This document shows positions 12,820 to 25,113 of a DNA stretch of 64,000 nt, one piece after another. The position numbers and the translations under genes were made by a program. Under the pieces are notes generated by a model. That model did no database searches and was not told the origin of the DNA. It was given only the letters and a program-made list of their open reading frames with translations. Each line of letters opens with the position of its first letter. Positions within the stretch are counted from its first letter, which is position 1. Origin of the DNA: Clarireedia homoeocarpa (taxonomy: Eukaryota > Ascomycota > Leotiomycetes > Helotiales > Rutstroemiaceae); assembly GCA_001465935.1 (NCBI GenBank), contig LNKV01000046.1, positions 391,096 to 455,095 on the forward strand, written 5' to 3'.

Positions 12820-13171
12820 TACGCAGTAAGGATTTACCAATTTTGGTGAACAGTCCCCGGTAACTTATTAAGGATTATTGACTCCAATATTTGAAGAATA
12901 CCCATACCCGGCTTCTACGCTATTCTTTTTTTAGTTAGACTGTTCTGACAAGCGCTCTCCATGGATGGTTGATTGACGCTTTCTCCAAAAATATTACTAA
13001 ATCCATCGTTCCGGCGACTACCCGTGATTTTGTTTGTATATCTGGCGCTGCACCACCCAGGACAGCAAGTTCTAGTCTTTTCAAACATCACTTACAAGAC
13101 GATAGAACATTATAGGCCAGATATATCATCTGCAATAAAAGATAAATGCACCACGAATCACAAGAATAGAG
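12820..13171. other. Intergenic, AT-hook gene promoter
   Basis: About 350 bases between the start of the AT-hook gene and the 3' end of the alkyltransferase gene. Nothing further recognised. Confidence 0.5.
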
Positions 13172-14199
13172 TCATCGAAATCCTCCCCAGACGCTCCCCA
13201 CCACCTTCCCACTCCCATCGAACCTTACCCCCTCCCGCCTCAAAAGTTCTCTCTTCAAGCCATCATTCTCCCCCTCTTTCCCCTTCCGCCCCCAACTTCC
13301 ACCAAAACCGCCCAGTCCTCCTCCAGACGCTAAGACCCTATGACAAGGTACATCTGGCGCGAAAGGATTGTTGCGTAAAGCATTACCTACAGCGCGAGGT
13401 GACGAGTTCAGGTAGGTCGAGAGAGCGCCATATGTGGTGTAGTGGCCTGGAGGCACTTGGCAGAGGGTTGTGAGGACTAGCTTGCGGAAAGGAGTGAGAT
13501 TGGGGGATGCTGCGATTTTGGAAAGATGTGGTTTGAGATCGGCGGCGGGGGCGTAGGTTGCAGGGAGGGGAGAACTAAGGAAGGTGGATGAGAGAGCTGT
13601 TTTGGATTTGTATGCAGCTTTTGTGGAATTCGGCGAGCGCGATTTCTCTTTTTCGTTGTTGGGTGTATCCGACACAACTGGTGCAGTATCCTTCTTCACA
13701 AAATATGCCGACACTGTACCGATTTTCCTCCTTTTCCCAGTAATCGGTGCATCCTCAGCTTCTACGCTGCGTTTCCTACCTCGAGCCATTTTTACTTTCC
13801 CAGCCGTCCCTCGGACCTCTAAACTCGACTCATCTAACCGAGCCAGATCCACTACTCCATCTAAGATTTTCCATCCAAGCGCAATACTCTGTTCCAGTTG
13901 TTCCTGGTTCATGTTCAAGTATGCTGGGCTTTTGATCTTTTGTGTCCAAGGCGTGTCTTTCCCCACAACATTATCAAGAACTATACGCGCAAAGCAATGA
14001 TCGTTATGAATGGGCCATTTGGGCTGTTTTCGACGGTGTTAGCTATAGTCATGGATGTGAGCTTGAGAGTGATTGATGCAGGAACGTAGGATCTTACTTG
14101 TGCGGGGTTCTTGGAACGTGCCGCCGTAGGAAGGAGAGTTTGGTACATTTCCTTCCAGGAATTTTGAAGCGTTTTTATGTCCTTATTTTGTTGTGCCAT
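13172..14199 (-). CDS. Methylated-DNA--protein-cysteine methyltransferase (O6-alkylguanine repair) with N-terminal extension
   Basis: Suicide DNA-repair protein that moves O6-alkyl groups from guanine to its own cysteine. Exons 14098-14199 and 13172-14023 (intron 14024-14097) give 317 residues, longer than the roughly 170-210 usual for the family. The C-terminal half carries the alkyltransferase domain: TPFRKLVLTTLCQVPPGHYT, the helix-turn-helix TYGALSTYLNSSPRAVGNAL, and the active site PDVPCHRV with the acceptor Cys. The N-terminal 110 residues are a separate conserved-looking block (WPIHNDHCFARIVLDNVVG, PWTQKIKSPAYLNM, LEQSIALGWKILDG) followed by a basic linker (RKRSVEAEDAPITGKRRK) that may be a nuclear localisation signal. 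I do not recognise the first block's function. Confidence 0.9.
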
Positions 14200-15151
14200 G
14201 ATTCTTCGTCGAGAGTTTGCATTCAGTATTATAGACGTGTGTATAGCTATAGGTGGCAATGATTATAGGAAAATATCTTGGAGTGAGTCAGAGGAGACGC
14301 GTTTCGCGAAGTTCTAACACGAAGTCATGCGGCCTGACTCATTGGTGAATGACTAATCTGATCAAGCCAGCCAGTAAGATCATGATGTGCACCACATTTT
14401 CTGGTATTCTTATATAGATTTAAATAAACGGATTTTCTCTTGGCTGTAATGGTCATAAAGCAAGAAGGGCTCACGACCCTAATTTGACTTTCCCAAGTAT
14501 CCTGTAAAAAGGAACTACCAACAGTGCCCAGTCCGAACATTGAGGTGATGCCCCACTCGTGCAGGAAACTCACGATCGCTGGTGGCTTCTTAAGCAATGA
14601 AGATAACTTCTCGAGGGAGGCCTCACTCTGCAGAGAGATCTTCACCTTGATGTGGCGGTATTGGATTACATTCGTTGTGTGGTTTGGGAGAGGAGATTAG
14701 GTTGAGTTTCAACTTAACTTTTGGCATTTTTTTGCTCTCGTTGGCAACAGCATCTATTGATTTTGACCGATCTGTTTTCTTTTTTGAGTCGTTTCGTGAG
14801 GTTATTGCCAGGTTCGCTTAAAGGGTTTTCCCCATTCCAAATCATCCCAACTGTTTCGTCAGATTTTAGGTTGGTCATACGGCCAACATTCGTGTAAGCA
14901 ATGGACGTCATCATCAATTGATACTATCATTCTATTTATCAGTGGGGACGATCTTAGGTCAGACGCTGTCCGAGGCGATTTACAATGATTTTATTGACAT
15001 TCGTAAAGCCAACTTGTGCAGCAAAAAAGTGATTGGTAGGTCACGCTCTATCTCACTGGTATCAATAAGATTATATGACTGTACGCGCAGAAGATGCTCA
15101 TATTATCTGACCGAACCCCATGTTACCACAGATCGAAATTCGGACAAGTTT
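14200..15151. other. Intergenic between alkyltransferase and She4-like genes
   Basis: Nearly 1 kb. A minus-strand open frame at 14325-14645 starts with GTG and has no family character, so I left it out. No repeat or RNA gene found. Confidence 0.4.
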
Positions 15152-17396
15152 TCAGCCTTCCAAAAGCCTATCCGGCTTCTCGTCCCCAATCAACTTTTTC
15201 AGTGCTTCCACTGTGATCTCCACAACTTCTTGGCTCCTTGATTTCTTCAAGCATTCTTTCAAAGTTTCCAACCCATCAGCCGACTTTATCTTTTCTACCC
15301 CCCACGTCCCCGTCTCACCTGGTGCTGTAAGTACGTTAAGCACGCACACCGCCCCTCTGTGTCGCATATCCTCTTCATCTTCCTTGCACATGCCTAGCAA
15401 GAGATTGACTCCCCTGTCTCTTTCTAAAATCGCAGCAACAGCAGTATCCCATTGAGTAAGACTGGCCAATGCACCTCCCGCAGCTCGTCTTGTGGCTAAA
15501 TCCTCGGCATCTGCCAATGCTAAAATAATATGCATCCGCTGGGAAGCTTGTTTGCCGCCATCGGCGAACTTGGCAACACCTTCGGGAGACTGCATGAGGT
15601 TGCAAATAAGTTCCACGGTAGCTCGAACCACCATCTTGTTATTTGCAAGAAGTAGTTCCTCGATCTGTGGCCAGGCCAATCTAATGATAGGATTGCGGGC
15701 GCTATCGTCAGTTGATGCAAGATTCGTCAAGGCAAGAAGAGATTCGAATACGGGAAGGAGGTCGCGCTGTTCAACGGCTGGGTCATCTTCGAGTAACATG
15801 AGAAGGGGACGAATAGCTGAGACGAGAGAAAGAGGATTAGATCCACCGAAAACGTGTTGAGGATTGGTGGAGATCAGAATGCGAGCCAAAGCATGGGCTG
15901 TGACCCGTCGCGCAGAGGTGTTTTCTGCAGGAAAGATGGCGTAAGCGTGCAGTAATAGTTTAATGCCTCCTTGCTGGGCCATCTGCCCGCGGATTTTGGG
16001 GGTTTTGGATAGCGAAAAGACGATAGATATGACTTGAGTGAGCGAGGCTACCGACCCATGCTGACTATTTGTAACGAGAACAGGGATAACACCAGCTTCG
16101 AAAACGGCTTGACACCTTTTAGCAACATGTTCATCATCGTTCAACGGGTTAGGCTTGGGAGACTCTTTCGAAGCATTTGCATAAGCCTTTAATTGGCCCA
16201 GTTTCTTCTGTTCTTCCGACTGGGGAGGCATGTATACGGTAAGATTGACGAGGATGGTAAGAGCTCCATATGTGGTCGGCGACTTGGGTGGTGCTTCTTT
16301 CAAAGCCTTGATCAGATTAACCAAAAACGTTTTGTCTGATGCCAATTTTTCTTTCACAGCAGGCTGCAGAGAAGCATATGCTAGACCCTCAATCGAACTT
16401 TGCTGAGGGCCGTCTGTAGATAGCATCTTTTTGAACATGTCCGAGAGTTCTTCGATACTTGTCGTGGCAGGCTGAATGCGTTCTCCCGTTTCGGCATTTG
16501 AGGATGAAGGAATAGCCTTCAATCCTGAAGTCAGTCAGAATCATTTAACTCTGTGACGCAATGTCCATCACAGTATTCCGGAATGGAGAAGGAATTAAGA
16601 CAAAGACTTATGCGGCGGGACGTACCTGGATCTTAGCTAGTATGACAGCTGCGAGGTTCTTTACTTGGTCAGAATGTATTCGCTGCTGTATTGACCCATC
16701 TTCAGCTCCAACACCAATAGACGCGGCAGCCACCTCGATGGCGGGAGTTTCGTTCACAATCTCTTCCAGCCACTCTGTACAGTACTTCTGAATAGCTTCT
16801 CGACAAGGCGTATTCATGCAAGCAGCGCTGAGTAGCTCTAGAGCGGCTTGCTCAACCTTTCTACTCTTCCACTTCCTTCTCATCAACTGACCCAGACCAG
16901 GAATGAAGCCTTCGCTAAGAAAGAAACCAGAGATAACATCAGGAACAACAGGAAACATAGATGCTGCGACTGAAAATGCAAGTATGAGGTCATCATAAGT
17001 GCCTTTAGCAACACGGCCATAGAAGAAATTCGAAAGATATTCAACACCCTGCTGTTCCGAAGCTTTAAGATATGCCGAAGTCGTCAAAGTCGCGTGACCT
17101 CGAACTGCCGGAGACTGCCGCATATCAAGGTAACCCAAGATAGTTTCGAGGATGTCTTGATCAATCAATTGATAGAGGGGTTTATGTGATTCTTTCGATC
17201 TCGTTTCAACAGAAGAGTCATCGCTGAGCAACCTCGTCAGATTGTTCAATTCTCTGCAAGTATCTTCATCTTCTTGCCCACCTTCGGTAAGGCGTGCAAG
17301 CAAGAGTAGCGTCTTATCCTCTAGAGAGTCATTTGCAGCAGTTGAGAAATGCGGAACGCTAGGATCGGTGTGTGTTCTTTCAATGTGATCTGCCAT
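15152..17396 (-). CDS. she4: UNC-45/Cro1/She4-type myosin chaperone
   Basis: Hsp90-linked co-chaperone that folds myosin motors; in fungi (She4, Cro1) it supports actin-dependent growth and endocytosis. Exons 16626-17396 and 15152-16516 give 711 residues. The donor CAG^GTACGT is clear; the acceptor TTGAAG at 16517 is the one that keeps frame, whereas the stronger TTCAG just upstream would break it, so the junction is tentative. The N-terminal half is helical (LEDKTLLLLARLTEGGQEDE) with the central UNC-45/Cro1 domain around residues 60-250. The C-terminal half is armadillo-like (LALTNLASTDDSARNPII, ALASLTQWDTAVAAIL, KKLIGDEKPDRLLEG). No N-terminal TPR domain is present, as expected for the fungal subfamily. 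Confidence 0.87.
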
Positions 17397-17805
17397 TTTG
17401 ATGGAGCATTTCTCGAGAACGAATTCCTAGGTTGATTGAAGACGAGAAGAAAAGGAAAAGAAGAATATGAAAACAAGAATAGAAAAGTAACTAATCGAAA
17501 CTAAAACAACCGCAATGTGATACAAGACCATAACCCCACATTCTTCAGCCAAGATCTACACGTGACTAGGCGATTAGCAGGGATCCCACGGCTCCACAAC
17601 TTTACGTGCATGATGATCTTCCAGCCGTGTTTCGTTTTTCAGCCTTCAAGAAATTGATCACTATTCGACATGCAACAAATGCCAATCGTTGGTAGAAATC
17701 CAGCAGGACCTGAATAATTTCGTTAATTTTCGAGCTCAGCTACGGCACGCACATTCTCACACAGCACACAAATCTCGAGGTTCCCATGCCTGAAGGTCTT
17801 CCGGG
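17397..17805. promoter_or_regulatory. Divergent promoter: she4-like (-) / tfb4 (+)
   Basis: A 409-base stretch between two diverging start codons. It must contain both 5' UTRs and promoters. I cannot point to a firm TATA box or factor site. Confidence 0.7.
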
Positions 17806-19009
17806 ATGGACAATGTAGATGGTTCCGACCACTTTGAAAGAGCCGTTGAAGGTATGAAGTAACAGCAGAGCAGACGAACATTGGAGTATCTAATATCTTG
17901 CAGGGCCCTCTCCTTCACTTCTTGTCATCGTGCTTGATACGAATCCTCATGCTTGGGCACTTCTTTCATCCACTCTTCCAATTTCGAAAGCTATCGCAAA
18001 CCTCCTTGTCTTCATAAATGCACACCTAGCCTTCAACAATGCGAACCAAGTCGCCATTATAGCCAGCCACTGCCACCGCGCGGTATTTCTCTACCCAGAG
18101 CCACTATCTGCTCCCTCTTCCACGTCCGAAGATGTCGAAATGACCAATGCCACCACACAATTTCCCGCCGATGATGCCAATAAATACCGACCCTTTGCGC
18201 TTATCGAAAATGCCCTTTTGACTACTCTCCGCAACCTAATTTCCACAACCACCGAAACAGAAGTTTCGACTACAACAACTACACAAATGGCTGGCGCTCT
18301 TACTCTCGCCCTCTCTTACATCAACAAATGCACAGTAGCCTACAGCGACACGACACCCGCCGCCTCCAAACCCGGTTCCACCGACCTCAGCAACCCCACT
18401 ACCGTCACCGGTCTGCATTCGCGCATTCTTGTCCTTTCCGTCAGCGGTGATCTCGCCCATCAATACATACCCATAATGAACACGACCTTCGCGGCGCAAC
18501 GTCTGCGCATTCCTATCGATATATTGAAACTTGCTGGGGATACTGTATTCCTGCAACAAGCAAGCGATACCACGAAGGGGATCTACATGCACTTGAAGAA
18601 TCCGCAAGGACTACTTCAATATCTAATGATGGCATTTTTGCCAGATCAGATCAGCAGGAGAAATTTGGTTGCGCCGACACAACAAGTCGTTGATTTCCGA
18701 GCGGCTTGCTTCTGTCATAGGAAGGTCGTGGATGTCGGCTTTGTGTGTAGTATTTGCTTGAGTAGTAAGTTTCTCCACTCCTTCCAATTCTCCCGGGTGT
18801 TTAAGTATCAGAAGAGACTAATATATGGCCCTCTAGTATTTTGCTCTCCACCGGAAGGCGCAATCTGTTTAACTTGTTCTACACACCTCGCATTGGGTGA
18901 CTACGGTGCTAAACCAGCTGTCATACCTCGAAAGAAAAAGAAGAAGCGAAAGCTAAACGGAGGAACGGAGACTGGCAGTGGGAGGGGAACGCCGGTTCCA
19001 GGAGAATGA
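17806..19009 (+). CDS. tfb4: TFIIH core subunit Tfb4 (p34)
   Basis: Subunit of the TFIIH core used in RNA polymerase II initiation and nucleotide-excision repair, nuclear. Exons 17806-17851, 17904-18764 and 18837-19009 give 359 residues, the family length. Splice 1 restores VEGPSPSLLVIVLDTNPHAW, the start of the von Willebrand A-like domain; splice 2 restores SICLSIFCSPPEGAICLTC. The vWA-like fold covers residues about 20-245 (LAFNNANQVAIIASH, RILVLSVSGDLAHQYIP, LKLAGDTVFLQQASDTTKG, YLMMAFLPD). A C-terminal zinc ribbon follows (ACFCHRKVVDVGFVCSIC.., CLTC), then a basic tail KKKKKRK. The start MDNVDGSDHFERA lies in a small first exon, as in relatives. Confidence 0.93.
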
Positions 19010-19587
19010 TAATTTGAGGGACACGACATTTGTAGATCTATAGATATATCGGCGTTCAGGCTAAGCATTTTCGGGGGTCACTAACTATACATGAAGTGGT
19101 AGCATCATGTCGAAAAAGCGGTTTCCTGGAGAAATCAATTAGATTTCGAATCAGAATATTAATACTTGTTCGAGGGTGGTTATTCTAGGAGGTCGGTTTC
19201 AGTTGAAGCTATCTTAAAAGACATAGCTTTACAATGCAAGCCATGCAACCTCCTCTATCCATCCCTACCTTTGCCAATCTACCGGCTCCGCAGCATATCT
19301 GCCATTGGGTTTCCAAGTGAACAGGGGAGCTCTCCCACAGATCTACAGGCTTCTCAAAGCAATGAATCTTCGCATCTGTTTTAAACGCCGTCATCATGCA
19401 GCAAATCATTGATAAATCATTAGCCCATAAGCTCCTGTTTGAATAAAGAAACCATCAATTTTCCCAACCGATGCAAATAACACAAGCAGTGCTGAACTGG
19501 ACTAATGTGTGCTGCAAGCCCAGGGAAATGCTATCCAGCTTAGAAATGAGTCTAGAACCAAGTAGTGACGCGTTTGAGGTGAGATAG
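19010..19587. other. Convergent 3' flanks of tfb4 and taspase-like gene
   Basis: 578 bases between two converging stop codons; holds both 3' UTRs. No gene or structured terminator recognised. Confidence 0.5.
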
Positions 19588-21701
19588 TCATTTTTGATCG
19601 ATTCGTATCTTGCGTCCTCCTCGGACGACGGTGCCATTATCGCCGAGTCGGGACATGACGCATTTGGCATCCCGCTCGTTGGAAGCATACGAAGCTAACG
19701 CGAATGAATCGGTGTTGTGAGCGAAGTGCAGGAAGAATCCATCCCGAGTCTTTTTTACAGCCATTACACCGATTGCGCCGGCGGAATTACTACCATGAAC
19801 ACCAGGGTGGCCCATGAAGTCCGCCTGAACGAAAGATTCCATGGCTTCATCTTCATCCGCTTCCATATCTTGACCGCCACGGGCTCTTCTGGTGTTGTGA
19901 TATAATCGATCAGCACACTTTTGCGATGCCATGGTGGTCGCCATATGTTCTCCAGTGCCACTGGTCACTGCAGCGACAGACACGTTGTCTTCATCTCGTT
20001 CGTCAGCAGGAATAACTGCAGTACCGATACCAACAAGAGCTGCAGGTCCAACCCGCCCACGGTGCTTCATACCAATTCCACCAGAGGAAGAGCCTGCTGC
20101 AATACGACCATACATGTCGATGGCGATGGCACCGACAGTATCGGTAATCATATCCTCGTCCAGTTTTGCAAGCATCTTAGCTTGGCGGCCTTCCACTGTT
20201 CCTTCATGAGTAAGTTCCAACGAAGCGGCATGTAAATCGACCATTTTACTAGGGTGCGTCGGTGATGAGTGACCATCTGAACTCGAAGGTCTTGCAATAG
20301 GCAGTGGTTCAACGGACAAATTAACATTTGGTTCACTAAAAATCCCGACACCACTAGAGCTTGGTCCCAGAAGCGAATGAACACGGGCTGTTCCATCACT
20401 AGTTTGTGTTGCATATCGAGCACGTTTTGCAGGGGTCGTGTTGACCGGTGACCGGGAGGCTCCACGAACTGGCGAGTTCATTTGAAAATATCCTCTGCTT
20501 GGGGGAGTAATAGGACGAGGAGCTTTTCCACCCTGGGAATAAGTTGGGCATTCTTGCGGACACGTACTCTGGACAGGCGAATATGTTGATGGTGAATCAG
20601 GTTGACCTTCGTTCCAGGTACCGTTCAAAATTGCACTGGTGTGGTCTCGTCGCTGTTGTGCCCTTACGCGCTCATCATATTCCCGAGCCACGAGTTCTTC
20701 ATCGGCGGCTTGACTACTATTAGTACTTGACGGTGTTAGACGACCACCTTCAGCGCGGCGCAGGTCATCACGCCATCGAATGAATCGGTCGCGAGCATTT
20801 TTGGACACAATCAACTCGTGAGGCACCACTGGTATACCATGTTCCCATGCGAAATCAGTTGCTCCTTGACCGACAAGCAGATTTGGTGGAACTCGTCTAA
20901 GAGATAAGGGTCGGCTCGACGTCTCGAGAATCAGCCTGGCCAAGCTGATGGGGTTCTTGATTTCTGCATTGTTTGCATTAGTTGCGTGGGACATGTAATT
21001 AGGTGATGATTTGAGTCTTACGAGCTGTTGCTCCGCATGCACCACTTCGGCCCAAATGGTCCACTATGGTCGCGTCGCACTCAACAATTCCTTCAATTGA
21101 AAGATTACTACCAAAGCCTGCATTCGTAATTTCTTTATCCTCAAGTACTTTGATCGCGGCTTCGACAGCATCGACAGCTGAGCCGCCTGATTTGAGAATA
21201 CGCATAGCTATTCGCGCAGCACTAACATGTATAAGGTCAGATCCTCTATTTCTTCAAATGACAAAACTCGAATTTGAGGGTTTAGGCTTACTCGTTACAA
21301 GCACCTAAATGGATATGCTCATTCGTAGTACTGTGATAGCCTGCACCGGCATGTACAAATATCGCAGAAACACCTGGTTGGGGTTGCCTTGATCGGCGGG
21401 GTTCTGCTGGTCCATCCATAACTGGTCTATAGCTAGAAGCACTGCTCAACTCTCCAGGCTGATAGAAAGGCGTCTTTATAGTCATTGGAGAAAAAACTGA
21501 CCATGGATCTGGATGGTCGAAAAACGGAGAAGGTGTAATCTCAATTTTACCCTGTTGAGATCTGCCGATTGAAAATATGAAGTCGCGGCGGAATTGACGA
21601 AATCGTTCACGAGCGTTGTCAATTTTGTTCGAGAGTTGGGATTGTTGTAGTTGAGATCTTTTTATTTCAAAAATTTGTCGTTGTTGCATGTGTTCAGGCA
21701 T
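19588..21701 (-). CDS. Taspase/asparaginase-type Ntn hydrolase
   Basis: N-terminal-nucleophile hydrolase of the type 2 asparaginase family, closest in layout to threonine aspartase 1. Exons 21292-21701, 21022-21221 and 19588-20963 give 661 residues (introns 21222-21291 and 20964-21021, good GTAAG donors). The alpha-chain motifs are AIFVHAGAGYHS, ILKSGGSAVDAVEAAIKVLE and NAGFGSNLSIEGIVECDATI. The self-cleavage site is probably the D|T in DMITDTVGAIAIDMYGRIA, freeing the catalytic Thr; SSGGIGMKHRGRVG follows as expected. Between the two chains there is a disordered Ser/Pro-rich insert of about 150 residues (TPSSTNSSQAADEE, SPSTYSPVQSTCPQ). The N-terminus has a Gln/Arg-rich extension before the catalytic domain. 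Substrate (protein, Asn or isoaspartyl peptide) cannot be told from sequence. Confidence 0.85.
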
Positions 21702-22872
21702 GGGGTATGAGAGAGTAAACAAGCGTTTGGCTTCAAGTGAATAGGCTGATGTGGAAAGGTTTTCGAGATCGGCCTACAGAGAAGCGCAAATCAAAGGACG
21801 CCGAGCTATAATAAGAAATCGAACGGGAGATCAGGACAGTTCGTTTTTTCCAGCCTCTAGCGGCTTCGAAGAGGGGTTCAGTTAGAAGGAGTGTCGACGT
21901 TGTTGGAAAGGGTATATCTAAAGGAGATCTAGGCCTGTCGCATCGTCTGATAACTCAACCACGTCGTGACGACTGTATGTTGGCAGAGAATCTTTCCGAT
22001 AAGATCTTTCAGCTTGAGCTTTTAGCAATCTGGTAATTAGATCCACAGAAGCTACCGATATTGCATTAGCAGGTCACTCAAATTCCTGCATTGCTTTCCA
22101 AGAGACGTCCAACCTTTAGGTTCCTTGGAACGGGCTTGAAGTGCTTTCAAAGCATGAATGATGGCTATTGGAATGATCCAAGCAGGAGTGTAACTTGGAA
22201 GTTGTTCAGTGATTATGCTATAAACAGGAACAAGGTACGAACAGATAGTTGAGACTTCAAGAGTACTGAGAATATTTAGGTGGGAGTTGAATCAGATAAG
22301 TCAACTCTAAAACGAGTGTCGATGATGAAAATGCGGAATTTAGAAGGACGAAAAAGAAGTGAGTGGTGATGTTTGGTGAGTAAGAAATTTTAGGATTGAA
22401 GGGCAACAGAAGGACTTCTTGTTGACATGAATATAAGTATGGAAGAGACGTCGATATAGAACTAGAGAGAATTGGCCATAATGAGGCAAGAACGTTTCTT
22501 GAGGGAGAGTAACCGTAGATGGTTGCTTGTGGAAAACTTCATCTTGCTTCCCAAACCTAAGTCGTAATTCATAATTCACTCCCGTCTATGGAAGGTGCGA
22601 GGCAGACGTAGAAGTAGACCGAGCCTCAAGAATTCAAAGACGGTAGTGCATAAGTATTGCACGTGACGCGGATTTTACTGGCTGGTTGTTATTCTGGTGG
22701 GGTTCGTTAAACGGCGCACCGCCTATCGGTCGTCATCTCGAAGCTCTCGGACTGAAAGGCCAACGGTCAATACAGCTGTCAATCTTTACCACAAGGCATC
22801 TTTATAACAGTCGAGAGCTGTCGCATAACTTCCCAGAAGATTTGGGACTGCATTGCGCAGCTTTACTTCATC
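21702..22872. promoter_or_regulatory. Divergent promoter region: taspase-like (-) / arp3 (+)
   Basis: 1.17 kb between diverging start codons, containing both promoters and 5' UTRs. No further gene recognised. Short open frames here look random. Confidence 0.6.
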
Positions 22873-24553
22873 ATGGCTTCTCACACTCCGGCCGTTGTCA
22901 TGGACAAGTACGTTTCGAGCATCCCCCAAGGCAGCCCACACACCCCCCATATCCCGAGAGTTCGAATTATTGTCTACATTGTTACATCTGCTGATATTTG
23001 GTGATAGCGGTACCGGTTACTCAAAACTTGGTTAGTCTTTAACTATTCGACATAATGGGATATAGCTAAACTTGTTTACCTCATAGGTTTCGCCGGCAAT
23101 GATTCCCCATCCTTCGTATTCCCTACAGCTATAGCAACGAAAGGTGCCGCCGCGGCAGGTTCTGGATCGGGTTCCGGACGCCCTGCGGTTGCAAACAAAC
23201 CTTCGTATCTTACAGGTGGTGCTGGCCCAGGAGGACATCTGTCAATGAAACGTGGAACCGAGGATTTGGACTTCTTCATTGGTGATGAAGCATTAGCAGC
23301 AGCCAGCGGACCAGGTGCGCACAAAAGCTACCCTAGAAGGATACAGAATTGATAGTTGCAGGTTATGGCATACATTATCCCATTCGCCATGGTCAAATTG
23401 AGAATTGGGTAAGGGGGTCAAGCCGCAATCGAAATATGAGGGGTTAACGTGTTTTAGGACCATATGGAAAGATTTTGGTCGAACTCGATATTCAAGTATC
23501 TTCGTGTGGAACCAGAGGATCACTATTTCTTGTTGACCGAGCCAGTATGTACTTGCTATTCAAGCCGATGATAGGCCCCTTACTCACCGACAATTTCTAG
23601 CCTCTCAATCCACCAGAGAATCGTGAGAATACCGCCGAGATTATGTTCGAATCTTTCAATTGTGCCGGTCTATACATTGCTGTCCAAGCTGTGCTTGCTT
23701 TGGCTGCATCATGGACTTCATCCAAAGTTTCTGATCGATCTCTGACAGGAACCGTTATTGATTCCGGAGATGGTGTTACGCACGTTATTCCCGTGGCAGA
23801 AGGATATGTCATCGGTTCATCTATAAAGTCTATTCCAATCGCTGGTCGAGACATAACCTACTTCGTTCAGTCACTACTTCGAGACCGAGGCGAACCAGAT
23901 TCGTCATTGAAGACAGCAGGAGAGATCAAGGAGAACTACTGCTACGTCTCCCCAGATATTGTCAAGGAATTTTCTCGATTCGACAGTGACCCTTCAAGAT
24001 TTATGAAACACACAGTTACCCAACCTGGTGGACGACAGGTTACGGTAGATGTGGGTTACGAGCGATTCCTCGCACCCGAAATCTTTTTCAATCCCGAAAT
24101 CTACTCCTCTGACTTCTTGACTCCACTGCCTACCGTTGTTGATGGTGTTATCCAATCCTCGCCTATTGATGTACGTCGTGGACTTTACAAAAACATCGTC
24201 CTATCTGGAGGAAGTACGCTATACAAGGACTTCGGCCGCAGATTACAACGCGATATCAAACACTTGGTGGACGACAGAATCAAGGCCAGCGAAGCTAGAA
24301 GTGGTGGTGCAAAAAGTGGTGGATTGGAAGTTCAGGTCATCTCACACAAACGACAAAGACATGGTCCATGGTTCGGTGGTTCTCTTTTGGGTCAAACTCC
24401 GGAATTCAGATCTTATTGCCATACCAAAGCAGGTAAGTTGACGTCGAAATCCATACAATCAGGAACAGATACTAATAGTCTACAGAATACGAAGAAGTAG
24501 GGCCAAGTATTGTTCGTAGATTTGCCTTGTTAGGAGGACCAGGAGGATCATAA
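22873..24553 (+). CDS. arp3: Actin-related protein 3 (Arp2/3 complex)
   Basis: Subunit of the Arp2/3 complex that nucleates branched actin; cytosol, cortical patches. Seven exons: 22873-22907, 23008-23030, 23087-23314, 23362-23408, 23458-23544, 23601-24432, 24486-24553. They sum to 439 residues, close to other fungal Arp3. The tiny exon 2 encodes GTGYSKL; joined to exon 3 it gives the phosphate-1 loop GTGYSKLGFAGNDSP. Further landmarks are DFFIGDEAL, YPIRHGQIENW, LLTEPPLNPPENRE, the phosphate-2 region VIDSGDGVTHVIPVAEGYVI, NIVLSGGSTLYKDFGRRL, and WFGGSLLGQTPEF. The C-terminus EYEEVGPSIVRRF comes from the last exon. A Gly/Ser/Ala-rich insert (KGAAAAGSGSGSGRP) lies near residue 50. The 5'-crowded small introns are typical of fungal actin-family genes. 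Confidence 0.95.
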
Positions 24554-25113
24554 AGCAAAATAGACATATGACTGAAACTGTAGAGACATAAGGAGGGAGG
24601 CAAAAGCTGCATGTGCACTGGGCGAGCGGAGTCTATGTGATACGATTGAAGTGATGAAACGAACCGAGATGTTTACAGCTAGTTGATGGACTTTAGGGGT
24701 TTATAAAATTGATCAAATCGTTGTATATTTTCTTCGTGGTGGGGATGTGTAAGAAACTCCATGTGCTGATGGTTGCCGACTGGTATTTTGATTCTCTGAT
24801 GTGCCATCTTCATAGAGCTCGTATCAGTATATAACACTTCTGGTTCTTCCTGATAACTGTCCCAGAGATTGACATTATCTTCTCCCTTCCTTTCCATCTA
24901 CACGTGATCACATAATAGGTGGGGTCGTTTCACGCGTGCCAGAATCTCCATGATTAATATAATATTGCACAACGCGTAACTTAAACATTCAACCAGAAGA
25001 AAGTCGCAAACCTCTCAAACTCATTCATTGCACATTTCCTCTTCAATTCCACCTTCGCAAGTCACCAATCAATCTCACAAACACCCCCAAAAAAAAAGAC
25101 ACAGAACGCAAAA
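24554..25113. other. Intergenic between arp3 and dad3
   Basis: 560 bases; 3' flank of arp3 and promoter of dad3. A weak minus-strand frame near 24679-24897 has no recognisable character. Confidence 0.45.

Noticed and set aside
14325..14645. Minus-strand ORF of 106 residues
   Set aside because: GTG-initiated, no motifs, no clear splice partners.
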